Below are positions 14,905 through 23,636 of a stretch of DNA of 64,000 nt, in pieces (position 1 is the stretch's first letter; each line of letters starts with the position of its first letter). The DNA lies in the NCBI RefSeq assembly GCF_003231275.1, contig NZ_QKVL01000025.1, forward strand, positions 33,840-97,839. Reading direction: 5' to 3'. The stretch comes from Pseudomonas huaxiensis. Its GTDB lineage: Bacteria > Pseudomonadota > Gammaproteobacteria > Pseudomonadales > Pseudomonadaceae. The notes below the pieces were generated by a model. The model saw only the letters and a list, made by a program, of their open reading frames with translations, was not told the origin of the DNA and ran no database searches. A program made the translations under genes and the position numbers.

Positions 14905-17337
14905 ATGGCCTCGCCAGCCTTTCCCCTTTCACGTCTTCGGTTCGGCGTCGCCGCGGCCGCACTCGGGCTGCTCAGCCTGGGTGGTTGCCAGATGGGCAAC
15001 GTTCGCGACAGCGTGCCACCGACCGTCGGGGTCGAGCCGCTCAAGGGCCTGGCGCAGAACGTTTCGGTACGGCGCAATGCCCAGGGCATGCCGCTGATCG
15101 AAAGCAGCTCCTTCCATGACGCCCTGTTCAGCCTCGGCTACGTGCACGCCTCCGACCGCATCGGCCAGATGCTCGGCATGCGCCTGCTGGCCCAGGGTCG
15201 GCTGTCGGAGATGGCTGGCGCCGAGGCGCTGGACGTCGACCGCTTCATGCGCGCCACCAACCTGCGCCAGAGCGCGACCCAGCTCTATGCCGACGCCTCG
15301 CCGCGTCTCAAGCGCTTCTTCGAGGTCTATGCCCGCGGCGTCAACGCCTACCTGTTCCGCTACCGCGAAAAACTGCCGTCGCCGCTGGCGGGCTACCGTC
15401 CGGAGTACTGGAAAGCCGAGGACTCGGCGCTGGTCTTCGCCCTCTATAGCTTCAGCCAATCGGTGAACCTGCAGGAAGAGCTCGCTGCCCTGACTCTGGC
15501 GCAGAAAGTCGGCGCCGACAAACTGGCCTGGCTGCTGCCCAACTACCCGGACGAACCGCTGCCGGAAGCCGAGGCCGACAAGCTCAAGGGTCTGAACCTC
15601 GCCAGCCAGTTGACCGGCCTGGCGCCGGTGGCGGCGGTCAGCGCGCAACTCGCCGCGTTCAACGTGCTCGGCAATGCCAACTCGGCCAACTGGGCCCTCG
15701 GCCCGCAGCGCAGCCGCAGCGGCCGCAGCCTGCTCGCCAGCGACAGCCAGGGCGGCTGGGTGCTGAGCCCGGTGCAGATCCGCACCAGCAAATACCAGGC
15801 CGCCGGCTTCACCCTGCCCGGTCTGCCTTTCGTGCTCGCCGGTTTCAACGGCAAGCTGGCCTGGAGCGGCAGCGCGGCCATGGGCGACAACCAGGACCTG
15901 TACCTGGAAAAACTGCGGCGCCAGGGCAGCCAGTTGCTCTACGAAGTGGACGGGCGCTGGCAACCGGCGCGGGCGCGCAACGAAACCTTCTTCGTCAAGG
16001 GCCAGCGCCCGCAGCGCGAAGTCATCTACGAAACTGGCCACGGCGCCCTGCTCACCGGCGACAAGGGCGGCCTCGGCCTGGCGCTGCGCATGCCCGACCT
16101 CAAGGGTGACAAGAGCCTCGACGCGTTCTTCGACCTGTCGCGGGCCCAGAATGTCGAGCGCGCCTTCGACGCCAGCCGCGAGATTGGTGCGGCAGCGCTG
16201 AACATGGTCTTCGCCGATGCCAGCAACATTGGCTGGCAAGTCACCGGCCGCTACCCCAACCGCCGCGAAGGCCAGGGCCTGCTGCCCTCGCCGGGCTGGG
16301 ACAGCCGCTACGACTGGGACGGCTACGCCGACGCCATGCTCCATCCCTACGACCAGGACCCGCCGCAAGGCTGGCTCGGCAACGCCAACCAGCGCAGCGC
16401 ACCGCGCGGCTACGGCATGCAGTTGTCCAACAGTTGGTCGTACCCGGAGCGTGCCGAACGCCTTGCGCAACTGGCCGGCAACGGCAAGCACGACAGCCGC
16501 AGCCTGATCGCCATGCAGAACGACCAGACCACCCTGTTCGCCAACAAACTCAAGGCCATGTTTGAAGCGCCGGGCATGGCCCAGCCGCTGAAAAAGGCCA
16601 TCGACAGCCTGCCGGCCGAGCAGAAGGCCCGTGCCCGCGAGGCCTACACCCGTCTGATGGCCTTCGACGGCCGCCTGAGCCAGACCTCCGCCGATGCCGC
16701 GGTGTACGAACTGTTCCTCCAGGAAAGCACGCGGCTGACCTTCCTCGATGAACTGGGTCCGGAGTCGAGCCCGGCGTGGCAGGCGTTCGTCGCCAATGCG
16801 CGGCTGTCCTACTCGGCCCAGGCCGACCACCTGCTGGGTCGCGACGACAGCCCGTTCTGGGATGACCGCACGACCCCGGCGAAAGAAGACAAACCGACCA
16901 TTCTCGCCCGCAGCCTGGCTGCGGCGATCAGTGCCGGTGAACAGCAACTCGGCGCCGACCGCAAGACCTGGCAGTGGGGCAAGCTGCACCAGTACCAATG
17001 GCCGACGGCCAACCTGCATGGCCTGGGCGACAACCTCAGCCGACGTGCGCAAGCGGTGGGCGGCGACCACAGCACCCTGAACCCGTCGACCTATGCCTGG
17101 GGCCAGGACTTCAAGGCCAGCCTCGGCCCGGCAGTGCGCATGGTGGTGGACTTTGGCCAGGTCGAGCCACTGCAGTTGCTCACCAGCAGCGGCCAGTCCG
17201 GCAACCCGGCCAGCCCGCAGTTCGCCAATGGCCTGGATGCGTGGTTCCGCGGGCAGTACCAGAGCGTGCCGCTGCAAACGCAGAACTATGAGCGGGCGTA
17301 TGGCAGCAAGCGCCTGACCTTGGTGCCGGGGAAGTAA
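14905..17337 (+). CDS. quiP: Penicillin-acylase-family amidohydrolase, QuiP-type acyl-homoserine-lactone acylase
   Basis: An 810-residue Ntn-hydrolase precursor. The N-terminus is a signal with a lipobox-like SLGGC (Cys28), so it may be lipid-anchored. The alpha chain is followed by an auto-cleavage site before Ser260 in GNAN-SANWALG, where Ser260 becomes the N-terminal nucleophile of the beta chain; GGWVLSPVQ and the oxyanion-type Asn residues follow. The neighbourhood matches the P. aeruginosa quiP (PA1032) region as I recall it. QuiP degrades long-chain acyl-homoserine lactones in the periplasm. Substrate range cannot be read from sequence. Confidence 0.85.
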   Translation: MASPAFPLSRLRFGVAAAALGLLSLGGCQMGNVRDSVPPTVGVEPLKGLAQNVSVRRNAQGMPLIESSSFHDALFSLGYVHASDRIGQMLGMRLLAQGRLSEMAGAEALDVDRFMRATNLRQSATQLYADASPRLKRFFEVYARGVNAYLFRYREKLPSPLAGYRPEYWKAEDSALVFALYSFSQSVNLQEELAALTLAQKVGADKLAWLLPNYPDEPLPEAEADKLKGLNLASQLTGLAPVAAVSAQLAAFNVLGNANSANWALGPQRSRSGRSLLASDSQGGWVLSPVQIRTSKYQAAGFTLPGLPFVLAGFNGKLAWSGSAAMGDNQDLYLEKLRRQGSQLLYEVDGRWQPARARNETFFVKGQRPQREVIYETGHGALLTGDKGGLGLALRMPDLKGDKSLDAFFDLSRAQNVERAFDASREIGAAALNMVFADASNIGWQVTGRYPNRREGQGLLPSPGWDSRYDWDGYADAMLHPYDQDPPQGWLGNANQRSAPRGYGMQLSNSWSYPERAERLAQLAGNGKHDSRSLIAMQNDQTTLFANKLKAMFEAPGMAQPLKKAIDSLPAEQKARAREAYTRLMAFDGRLSQTSADAAVYELFLQESTRLTFLDELGPESSPAWQAFVANARLSYSAQADHLLGRDDSPFWDDRTTPAKEDKPTILARSLAAAISAGEQQLGADRKTWQWGKLHQYQWPTANLHGLGDNLSRRAQAVGGDHSTLNPSTYAWGQDFKASLGPAVRMVVDFGQVEPLQLLTSSGQSGNPASPQFANGLDAWFRGQYQSVPLQTQNYERAYGSKRLTLVPGK

Positions 17338-17351
17338 TTTAGCGATCTTTA

Positions 17352-17449
17352 GGGCCTCACATCGCTGGCAAGCCAGCTCCCACAGGGTTCACACACATCT
17401 CAAGATTTGTGCAAAACCTGTGGGAGCCGGCTTGCCGGCGATGAGGCCC
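17352..17449. repeat. REP pair (REPIN) in inverted orientation
   Basis: GGGCCTCACATCGCTGGCAA.. to CACAGG (17352-17386) and the inverted CCTGTGGGAGCCGGCTTGCC.. to GAGGCCC (17417-17449), about 33 bases each and 30 bases apart. This is the Pseudomonas REP type scattered between genes and moved by RAYT transposases. It sits between quiP and the exonuclease gene and could also fold as a transcription-stopping hairpin. Confidence 0.85.
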
Positions 17450-17518
17450 TCAAAAACACCGAACTTCCCCAACCCGTAACCGCTCTACCGATACAAGCCC
17501 TCCACCAGCAGCCCTGCC

Positions 17519-18538
17519 ATGGACCTTGTCATCGCCCGCCCCGAAGGCCTCTACTGCCCGCCCGGTGATTTCTATATCGATCCCTGGCGCCCGGTGGAAC
17601 GGGCGGTCATCACCCATGGCCACGGCGACCATGCCCGCACCGGCAATCGCCATTACCTGTGCGCAGCCCCCGGCGCCGGGATCCTGCGCGCCCGCCTCGG
17701 CGCCGACATCAATCTGCAAACCCTGCCCTACCACGAACGCCTGTCGCACCACGGCGTCACCCTGAGTTTCCATCCCGCCGGCCATGTGCTCGGCTCGGCC
17801 CAGGTGCGCCTGGAATACCAGGGCGAAATCTGGGTCGCCTCGGGGGACTACAAGGTCGAGGCCGATGGCACCTGCGCGCCCTTCGAGCCAGTGCGCTGCC
17901 ACACCTTCATCACCGAATCCACCTTCGGCCTGCCGATCTACCGCTGGCAGCCGCAAGCCGAGGTGTTCAGTGAAATCAACGACTGGTGGCGCGCCAACCA
18001 GACCCGCGGCAAAGCCAGTGTTTTGTTCTGCTACGCCTTCGGCAAGGCCCAGCGCATCCTCCACGGTATCGACGCCAGCCTCGGGCCGATCCTCGCCCAC
18101 GGTTCGGTCGAACCGCTCAACCGGGTCTACCGCGAGGCCGGCATCGCGCTGCCATTGACGCAATACGCTGGCGACATTCCACGCAACGATCCCCTCCTGC
18201 GCCAGGCCCTGATCATCGCCCCGCCCTCGGCCGGCGGCAGCACCTGGATGCGCCGTTTCGGCGATTACAGCGATGCCTTCGCCAGCGGCTGGATGCGCCT
18301 GCGCGGCACGCGGCGGCGGCGTGGGGTCGATCGCGGCTTCGTGCTGTCCGACCACGCCGACTGGCCGGGCCTGCTCTGGGCCATCGCCGAAACGGGCGCG
18401 CAACGGGTAATGGTCACCCACGGCTCGGTCAATGTGCTGGTGCGCTATCTCACCGAGCAGGGACTCGACGCCCGTCCCTTCGTCACCGAATACGGCGACG
18501 AAGACGACGCACCGACCGCAGCGCAGGCCGAGGGATGA
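17519..18538 (+). CDS. Ligase-associated MBL-fold DNA exonuclease (Exo)
   Basis: A 339-residue metallo-beta-lactamase/beta-CASP-like nuclease. The metal motif HxHxDH appears as THGHGDHAR (His33, His35, Asp37, His38), with further ligands in HPAGHVLGSAQ and SGDYK and the C-terminal FVLSDHADW and MVTHGS. It belongs to the exonuclease group encoded beside a bacterial ATP-dependent ligase in a four-gene repair cluster (Exo, Lig, Lhr-Core, MPE) studied in P. putida. The stop overlaps the ligase start (ATGA), so it is translationally coupled to it. No good ribosome site is visible before its ATG. Confidence 0.88.
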   Translation: MDLVIARPEGLYCPPGDFYIDPWRPVERAVITHGHGDHARTGNRHYLCAAPGAGILRARLGADINLQTLPYHERLSHHGVTLSFHPAGHVLGSAQVRLEYQGEIWVASGDYKVEADGTCAPFEPVRCHTFITESTFGLPIYRWQPQAEVFSEINDWWRANQTRGKASVLFCYAFGKAQRILHGIDASLGPILAHGSVEPLNRVYREAGIALPLTQYAGDIPRNDPLLRQALIIAPPSAGGSTWMRRFGDYSDAFASGWMRLRGTRRRRGVDRGFVLSDHADWPGLLWAIAETGAQRVMVTHGSVNVLVRYLTEQGLDARPFVTEYGDEDDAPTAAQAEG

Positions 18539-20193
18539 AAGCCTTCGCCGAGCTGTACCTGCGTCTGGACGCCACCACCTCCAGCAACGCCAAGCTGCAA
18601 GCCCTGCAGGACTACTTCAGCCAGGCGCCAGCGCGGGACGCCGCCTGGGCGGTGTACTTTCTCTCCGGCGGTCGTCCCCGACAATTGGTGCCCACTCGCC
18701 TTTTGCGCGACATCGCTACCCGCCTGGCGGCGCTGCCGGAATGGCTGTTCGAGGAAAGCTATCAGGCGGTGGGCGATCTGGCCGAAACCTTCTCCCTGCT
18801 GTTGCCGGAGGCTGAACACAGCAGCGACGCGGGCCTGGCGCACTGGGTCGAAAACGAGCTGCTGCCGCTGCGCGGCCTGCCAGCCGAAACCCTGGCGCAG
18901 CGCCTGCCGCAACTCTGGGCGCAACTGGACCGCAACAGCCTGCTGGTCTGCCTGAAACTGATCACCGGCAGTTTCCGTGTCGGGGTGTCGAAGCTGCTGG
19001 TCACCCGCGCCCTCGCGCAACTGGCCGGCCTTGACGCCAAGCAGGTAGCCCAGCGCCTGGTCGGCTACACCGACCTCAGCCACCGGCCTACCGCGGACAG
19101 CTACCATGCGCTGGTCGCCGAGGCGTCCGCCGACGAGCACGCCCAACGCGGCGGCCAGCCTTATCCCTTCTTCCTCGCCCACGCCCTGCAACAGCCGGTC
19201 GAGCAGTTCGACGCATTGCTCGGCCCCGTCAGCGACTGGCAGGCGGAGTGGAAATGGGACGGCATCCGCGCGCAACTGGTTAAACGCGACGGCCAGTTGT
19301 GGATCTGGTCGCGGGGCGAAGACCTGGTCACCGAGCGTTTTCCCGAGCTGCACGCGTTGACCGTGAGCCTGCCCGACGGCACGGTGCTCGACGGCGAAAT
19401 CGTGGTCTGGAAACCCGATCCCGAGACAGACGCCATCGCCGTCCAGCCCTTCGCCCTGTTGCAGCAACGGATCGGCCGCAAGACCCTCGGCAAGAAGCTT
19501 TTGGCCGATGCCCCGGTGGCCCTGCTCGCCTACGACCTGCTGGAATGGCAGGGCGAAGACTGGCGCAGCCGTCCGCAGCACGAACGCAGGCGGCAACTGG
19601 AAAGCGTGGTCGGCCAGTGCCAGGACGCGGTGCTGCAACTGTCGCCCGTGCTCGCCGCCAGCGACTGGGCCGACCTCGCCCGCCAGCGCGAGAACTCCCG
19701 CAGCCTTGGCGTCGAAGGGCTGATGCTCAAGGCCCGCGACGCCCTCTACGGCGTGGGCCGGACCAAGGACATGGGCGTGTGGTGGAAATGGAAGATCGAC
19801 CCCTTCACCGTCGACGCCGTGCTGATCTATGCCCAGCGCGGCCACGGCCGCCGCGCCAGTCTCTACAGCGACTACACCTTCGCCGTCTGGGACGCCCCGC
19901 CCGGCACGCCGGAACGCACTCTGGTGCCGTTCGCCAAAGCCTATTCCGGGCTCAGCGACGCCGAGATGCGCAGCGTCGACGCCATCATTCGCAAGACCAC
20001 GATCGAGACCTTCGGCCCGGTACGTAGCGTCACCCCGACCCAGGTCTTCGAACTGGCCTTCGAAGGCATCGCCCTGTCCCGCCGCCACAAAAGCGGCATC
20101 GCCGTGCGCTTCCCGCGCATGTCCCGCTGGCGCCAGGACAAACCGGTGGAAGAAGCGGATGACCTGGCGACGTTGCAGGCGTTGCTCAGCTAG
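18535..20193 (+). CDS. ATP-dependent DNA ligase of the Lhr/Exo repair cluster
   Basis: Start chosen at the ATGA overlap with the exonuclease stop. The 552-residue product has an N-terminal alpha-helical DNA-binding domain (~1-215), the nucleotidyltransferase domain with motif I EWKWDGIR (adenylated Lys240) and RGEDLVTERFPEL, motif III DGEIV, motif IV VEGLMLK, motif V WWKWKID, and a C-terminal OB domain ending in RFPRMSRWRQDKP. All key residues look intact. It seals nicks with ATP and pairs functionally with Exo and the separated Lhr-Core and MPE genes (26303-29429). Its 3' end overlaps the convergent MFS gene by 8 bases. Confidence 0.93.
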   Translation: MKAFAELYLRLDATTSSNAKLQALQDYFSQAPARDAAWAVYFLSGGRPRQLVPTRLLRDIATRLAALPEWLFEESYQAVGDLAETFSLLLPEAEHSSDAGLAHWVENELLPLRGLPAETLAQRLPQLWAQLDRNSLLVCLKLITGSFRVGVSKLLVTRALAQLAGLDAKQVAQRLVGYTDLSHRPTADSYHALVAEASADEHAQRGGQPYPFFLAHALQQPVEQFDALLGPVSDWQAEWKWDGIRAQLVKRDGQLWIWSRGEDLVTERFPELHALTVSLPDGTVLDGEIVVWKPDPETDAIAVQPFALLQQRIGRKTLGKKLLADAPVALLAYDLLEWQGEDWRSRPQHERRRQLESVVGQCQDAVLQLSPVLAASDWADLARQRENSRSLGVEGLMLKARDALYGVGRTKDMGVWWKWKIDPFTVDAVLIYAQRGHGRRASLYSDYTFAVWDAPPGTPERTLVPFAKAYSGLSDAEMRSVDAIIRKTTIETFGPVRSVTPTQVFELAFEGIALSRRHKSGIAVRFPRMSRWRQDKPVEEADDLATLQALLS

Positions 20194-21697
20194 CGCTGAC
20201 CCCGCGAAGCCCGCGCAGCGCTACCCATGCGAATAGCGCCGCAACAACCGCCACCACTGCGCTGGTCTGCTCCACGCCTGCGCGAAACGCCAGATCCACC
20301 GCGTGCAGCAATGCCGAGGCCCCGTCGAACGTCCCCGCATGGCCAACGGCATGGGCGCCACCCAGTGTGTCGGCGGCCTTGCTCGCATCCTCCGACAGCC
20401 CGGGCGGCAGCACCAGCGACAAGCGATACAGCGCCGCCACCGCGCCACCGATCAGGGTGGTGCCCAGCACCACGCCGACTTCGTAGGCGGTCTCGCTGAC
20501 CGATGACGCACTCCCGGCGCTCGCCGCTGGCACCGTGGACAGCACCAGGTCGTTGGACACGGTGGTAATCGCCGCCACGCTGACATTGAGCAAAACAAAA
20601 GCGACACAAACGCTGACAACGCTGGCGTGCAGCAGCGCCATCACGGCGAACGCCGCCGCACCCAGCAGCAGGCAGCCCGCGATCACCCGATTAGGGGCGA
20701 CCTTGCGCGCCACCGGAACGATGGACAGACCAGCCGCGATGCCGAGCACCTGCCCCGGCACCAGAATGAGGCTGGCGAGCAAGGGCGACAGGCCGAAGAC
20801 CAGTTGCAGCAACTGAGTGGCGAAGAAAATGAAGCCAATCAGCAAGCCGAGGCTGACCAGGTTGACCGCGATCGAAACGCTGAACGCCGGCAAGCGAAAC
20901 AGGCGCAAATCCAGCAACGGCTGCGCGACCCGCAACTGGCGGCGAACGAACAGCACACCAACAGCGACACCGGCGCACAGGAACAACAACGCCTGACTGT
21001 CCAGCCCGGTGGTAGCGCCATGCTTGAGTCCGAGCATGACGCCGGTCATGGCGCCAAGGCTCAGGACGATGCTCGGAATATCGGCGCGCTGCCCCGGTTG
21101 CAGTGCCGTTTCGCGGAGGGAAGGCGCCAGCACCAACACCGGCAGCAGGAACGGCAGCGCGACCAGAAACACCACGGGCCAGTCGAAAAACTCCAACAGC
21201 ACGCCGCCAAACAGCGGCCCCAGTGCCGAGCCAAAGGTCAGGCAGGTCGCCCACACGGCCACTGCCACACGCCGTTCTTCACGGTCTTCGAACGCGCTGC
21301 GGATCAGCGCCAGGGTCGAGGGCAGGATCATCGTGCCGAACACACCCAGCAAGGCCCGGCCGCCGATCAGTTGCCAGGCCTCTTGCGACAGCGCGACCAG
21401 CAGCGACACGGCAGCGAACCCCGCGCACCCCAGCAGCAACATGCGTCGATGGCCCAGGCGGTCACCGGTACTGCCCATGGTCACCAGCAGGCCCGCAAGC
21501 ACCAGAGAATAGGCGTCGATCATCCATAGCTGTTCGGCAGCCGAAGGGCTCAATCCCGCAGCGATATGCGGCAAGGCAAAGTTGAGGATGGTGTTATCGA
21601 TAGTCACCAACAGGACGGGCAGCATGATCACCAGCAGGGCGAGCCCTTTCGAACGATCCCTGATGATCGCGGACAGCGGGCTGACGGCATCTTGCAT
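20186..21697 (-). CDS. MFS drug exporter, 14-TM DHA2 / SmvA-type
   Basis: Start at ATG preceded by AAGGAG at 9 bases; the upstream in-frame extension lacks family features. The 503-residue protein has the 14-helix DHA2 layout. Motif D1 is seen as LLVTIDNTILNFALPHIA (~25-45), motif A as GSTGDRLGHRRMLL (~75), and motif C-like as GALLGVFGTMILPSTLALIR (~105-125). The segment EVGVVLGTTLIGG lies in the C-terminal half. It resembles SmvA/methyl-viologen and quaternary-ammonium exporters; the true substrate is unknown. It runs opposite to its neighbours and its last codons overlap the ligase gene, so there is no spacer. Confidence 0.87.
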   Translation of the reverse strand: MQDAVSPLSAIIRDRSKGLALLVIMLPVLLVTIDNTILNFALPHIAAGLSPSAAEQLWMIDAYSLVLAGLLVTMGSTGDRLGHRRMLLLGCAGFAAVSLLVALSQEAWQLIGGRALLGVFGTMILPSTLALIRSAFEDREERRVAVAVWATCLTFGSALGPLFGGVLLEFFDWPVVFLVALPFLLPVLVLAPSLRETALQPGQRADIPSIVLSLGAMTGVMLGLKHGATTGLDSQALLFLCAGVAVGVLFVRRQLRVAQPLLDLRLFRLPAFSVSIAVNLVSLGLLIGFIFFATQLLQLVFGLSPLLASLILVPGQVLGIAAGLSIVPVARKVAPNRVIAGCLLLGAAAFAVMALLHASVVSVCVAFVLLNVSVAAITTVSNDLVLSTVPAASAGSASSVSETAYEVGVVLGTTLIGGAVAALYRLSLVLPPGLSEDASKAADTLGGAHAVGHAGTFDGASALLHAVDLAFRAGVEQTSAVVAVVAALFAWVALRGLRGVSAS

Positions 21698-22064
21698 CCG
21701 GCGTTTCTCCTTGAAACGGGTTCGGCAACTTGAAAAGACTGACGCTACTGCTGGCTTGATTCCCACAAACACGCGCCAAGCGAGCGAACCTAGCAGACTC
21801 GCAACCACTGGCAATGAATGCGCCGATATCGAAATGTTTCAGTTCTTGAGCCAAACAGCCCGCACACGCACCGGCACAGGGCGCGCTGCAACGCAGCATG
21901 CACTCCTGCGAGGCGGCCCACCATCGCTGAAGAGGGCCTGAACACGGGACAAAACCGCGTCACCTTTACAGTGGTGCGGAACTTGCTATCACTGTGATGT
22001 CGGGCCGCGACCGGTAACGGTGCACGGCCACCCCAATATTTCGCCGCTTCTCAAGGACTACACG
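21698..22064. other. Intergenic region between the divergent MFS and ABC-transporter genes
   Basis: 367 bases without a gene. The left part holds the ribosome site and promoter area of the MFS gene. The right part holds a candidate sigma-54 promoter (21972-21987) and GC-rich leader for the ABC operon. I found no regulator-binding palindrome that I can name. Confidence 0.5.
21972..21987 (+). promoter_or_regulatory. Candidate sigma-54 promoter for the amino-acid ABC operon
   Basis: TGGTGCGGAACTTGCT: GG and GC elements with exactly 10 bases between them, and the TTGC -12 box is perfect. The -24 box departs from TGGCAC at the second triplet. It lies 78 bases upstream of the binding-protein start. 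Confidence 0.45.
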
Positions 22065-22847
22065 ATGAAAAAAGCATGGCTGACGCTTTCCGCTGTTGCT
22101 CTGTGTCTGGCTGCCGGCAACGCCCTGGCCAAGGAGTACAAGGAGCTGCGTTTTGGCGTCGATCCTTCTTATGCGCCGTTCGAGTCCAAAGCCGCCGATG
22201 GTTCGCTGGTGGGCTTCGATATCGACCTGGGCAACGCGATCTGCAAGGAGCTGAAAGTCACCTGCAAGTGGGTGGAAAGCGATTTCGACGGGATGATCCC
22301 GGGCCTCAAGGCCAACAAGTTCGATGGTGTGATTTCGTCCATGACCGTGACGCCAGCGCGACAGAAGGTCATCGACTTCTCCGAGGAGCTGTTTTCCGGC
22401 CCTACCTCCTTCGTCTTCAAGAAAGGCGCGGGCCTGAGTGCCGATATCGCTTCGCTCAAGGGCAAGACCGTCGGCTACGAGCAAGGCACCATTCAGGAAG
22501 CCTACGCCAAGGCCGTGCTGGACAAGGCCGGGGTCAAGACCCAGGCCTACCAGAACCAGGACCAGGTCTATGCCGACCTGATTTCGGGCCGTCTGGATGC
22601 GTCTATCCAGGACATGCTGCAAGCCGAACTGGGCTTCCTGAAGTCGCCGCAAGGGGCCAACTATGAGGTGAGCCAGCCGGTGGACAGCGAACTGCTGCCA
22701 TCGAAAACCGCAGTCGGTATCCGCAAAGGTAACAAAGACCTGCAGGACCTCTTGAACAAAGGTATCAAAGCGTTACACGCCGACGGCACCTACGCCGAGA
22801 TCCAGAAGAAGCACTTCGGTGAACTGAACCTCTACAGCGGCAAATAA
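22065..22847 (+). CDS. Basic amino-acid (Lys/Arg/Orn/His-type) ABC transporter, periplasmic binding protein
   Basis: 260 residues. Signal peptide MKKAWLTLSAVALCLAAGNALA, then a type-II solute-binding fold (SBP_bac_3) with the ArgT/HisJ pattern FGVDPSYAPFES, VGFDIDLGNAIC, ESDFDGMIPGLKANKFD and SSMTVTPARQKVIDFSE. The aromatic and Asp residues that hold the amino-acid backbone in this family are in place (Tyr-Ala-Pro-Phe; Asp-Ile-Asp; Arg in TPARQ). Start chosen at the ATG with the signal peptide. First gene of a five-gene operon. Substrate could be arginine, ornithine, an opine or an N-acyl derivative; see the aspartoacylase-like gene downstream. Confidence 0.9.
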   Translation: MKKAWLTLSAVALCLAAGNALAKEYKELRFGVDPSYAPFESKAADGSLVGFDIDLGNAICKELKVTCKWVESDFDGMIPGLKANKFDGVISSMTVTPARQKVIDFSEELFSGPTSFVFKKGAGLSADIASLKGKTVGYEQGTIQEAYAKAVLDKAGVKTQAYQNQDQVYADLISGRLDASIQDMLQAELGFLKSPQGANYEVSQPVDSELLPSKTAVGIRKGNKDLQDLLNKGIKALHADGTYAEIQKKHFGELNLYSGK

Positions 22848-22858
22848 CCGCCAACCGG

Positions 22859-22890
22859 TGCCCATCCCACGGATGGGCATCTTTTTTTCA
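22859..22890 (+). terminator. Intra-operon hairpin with T-run after the binding-protein gene
   Basis: TGCCCATCC-cac-GGATGGGCA followed by TCTTTTTTTC. It probably reduces read-through so that the binding protein is made in excess over the permeases. Confidence 0.8.
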
Positions 22891-22907
22891 CCCCAAGGGT
22901 TCGCTTC

Positions 22908-23636
22908 ATGTTCGACGATCTGCTTGCGCTGCTCGGGCTTTCGGCGTTCAGCCTGAAGGGCTTCGGCCCACTGTTGTGGCAGGGCACCTGGATGACCCTG
23001 AAACTGTCTTTCATGTCGCTGCTGGTCGCCGTCGGCCTGGGATTGCTGGGCGCCAGCGCCAAGCTCTCGGCACTGCGCATGCTGCGCCTCCCCGCCCAGC
23101 TCTACACCACGCTGATCCGCGGCGTGCCTGACCTGGTGCTGATGCTGCTGATTTTCTACAGCCTGCAAACCTGGCTCACCAGCCTCACCGACTACCTGGA
23201 ATGGGAATACATCGAGATCGACCCGTTCGCTGCCGGGGTCATCACCCTGGGCTTCATCTACGGCGCCTATTTCACCGAGACCTTCCGTGGCGCGATCCTC
23301 GCCGTGCCCCGCGGCCAGGTCGAAGCGGCCACGGCCTACGGGCTCAAGCGCATGCAACGCTTTCGCTTCGTGGTCTTCCCGCAAATGATGCGCTTCGCCC
23401 TGCCGGGCATCGGCAACAACTGGATGGTGATGCTCAAGGCCACCGCGCTGGTGTCGATCATCGGCCTCGCCGACCTGGTCAAGGCCGCCCAGGACGCCGG
23501 CAAAAGCACCTATCAACTGTTCTTTTTCCTGATCGTGGCGGCGCTCATCTACCTGTTGATCACCAGTGCCTCGAACATCGCCCTGCGCTGGCTGGAACGG
23601 CGCTATAACGTCGGCACCCGGGAGGCACTGCGATGA
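22908..23636 (+). CDS. Amino-acid ABC transporter permease, HisQ-type
   Basis: A 242-residue inner-membrane protein of the HisQ/ArtQ type. About five hydrophobic helices; an N-terminal GTWMTLKLSFMSLLVAV helix typical of polar amino-acid permeases; and the EAA loop EAATAYGLKRMQRFRFVVFPQMMRFALPGIGNNW near 150, which docks on the ATPase. It overlaps the next permease gene by ATGA (translational coupling). It should form the heterodimeric channel with the product of 23633-24343. Confidence 0.9.
   Translation: MFDDLLALLGLSAFSLKGFGPLLWQGTWMTLKLSFMSLLVAVGLGLLGASAKLSALRMLRLPAQLYTTLIRGVPDLVLMLLIFYSLQTWLTSLTDYLEWEYIEIDPFAAGVITLGFIYGAYFTETFRGAILAVPRGQVEAATAYGLKRMQRFRFVVFPQMMRFALPGIGNNWMVMLKATALVSIIGLADLVKAAQDAGKSTYQLFFFLIVAALIYLLITSASNIALRWLERRYNVGTREALR

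Noticed and set aside
14929..17277. 782-codon open frame antisense to the acylase
   Set aside because: It mirrors the quiP coding frame, shows low-complexity Ala/Val/Gly/Gln composition and has no domain.
21815..22064. ArgR operator before the amino-acid ABC operon
   Set aside because: Only a partial TGTCGG word is present, without the downstream AA at the right distance.
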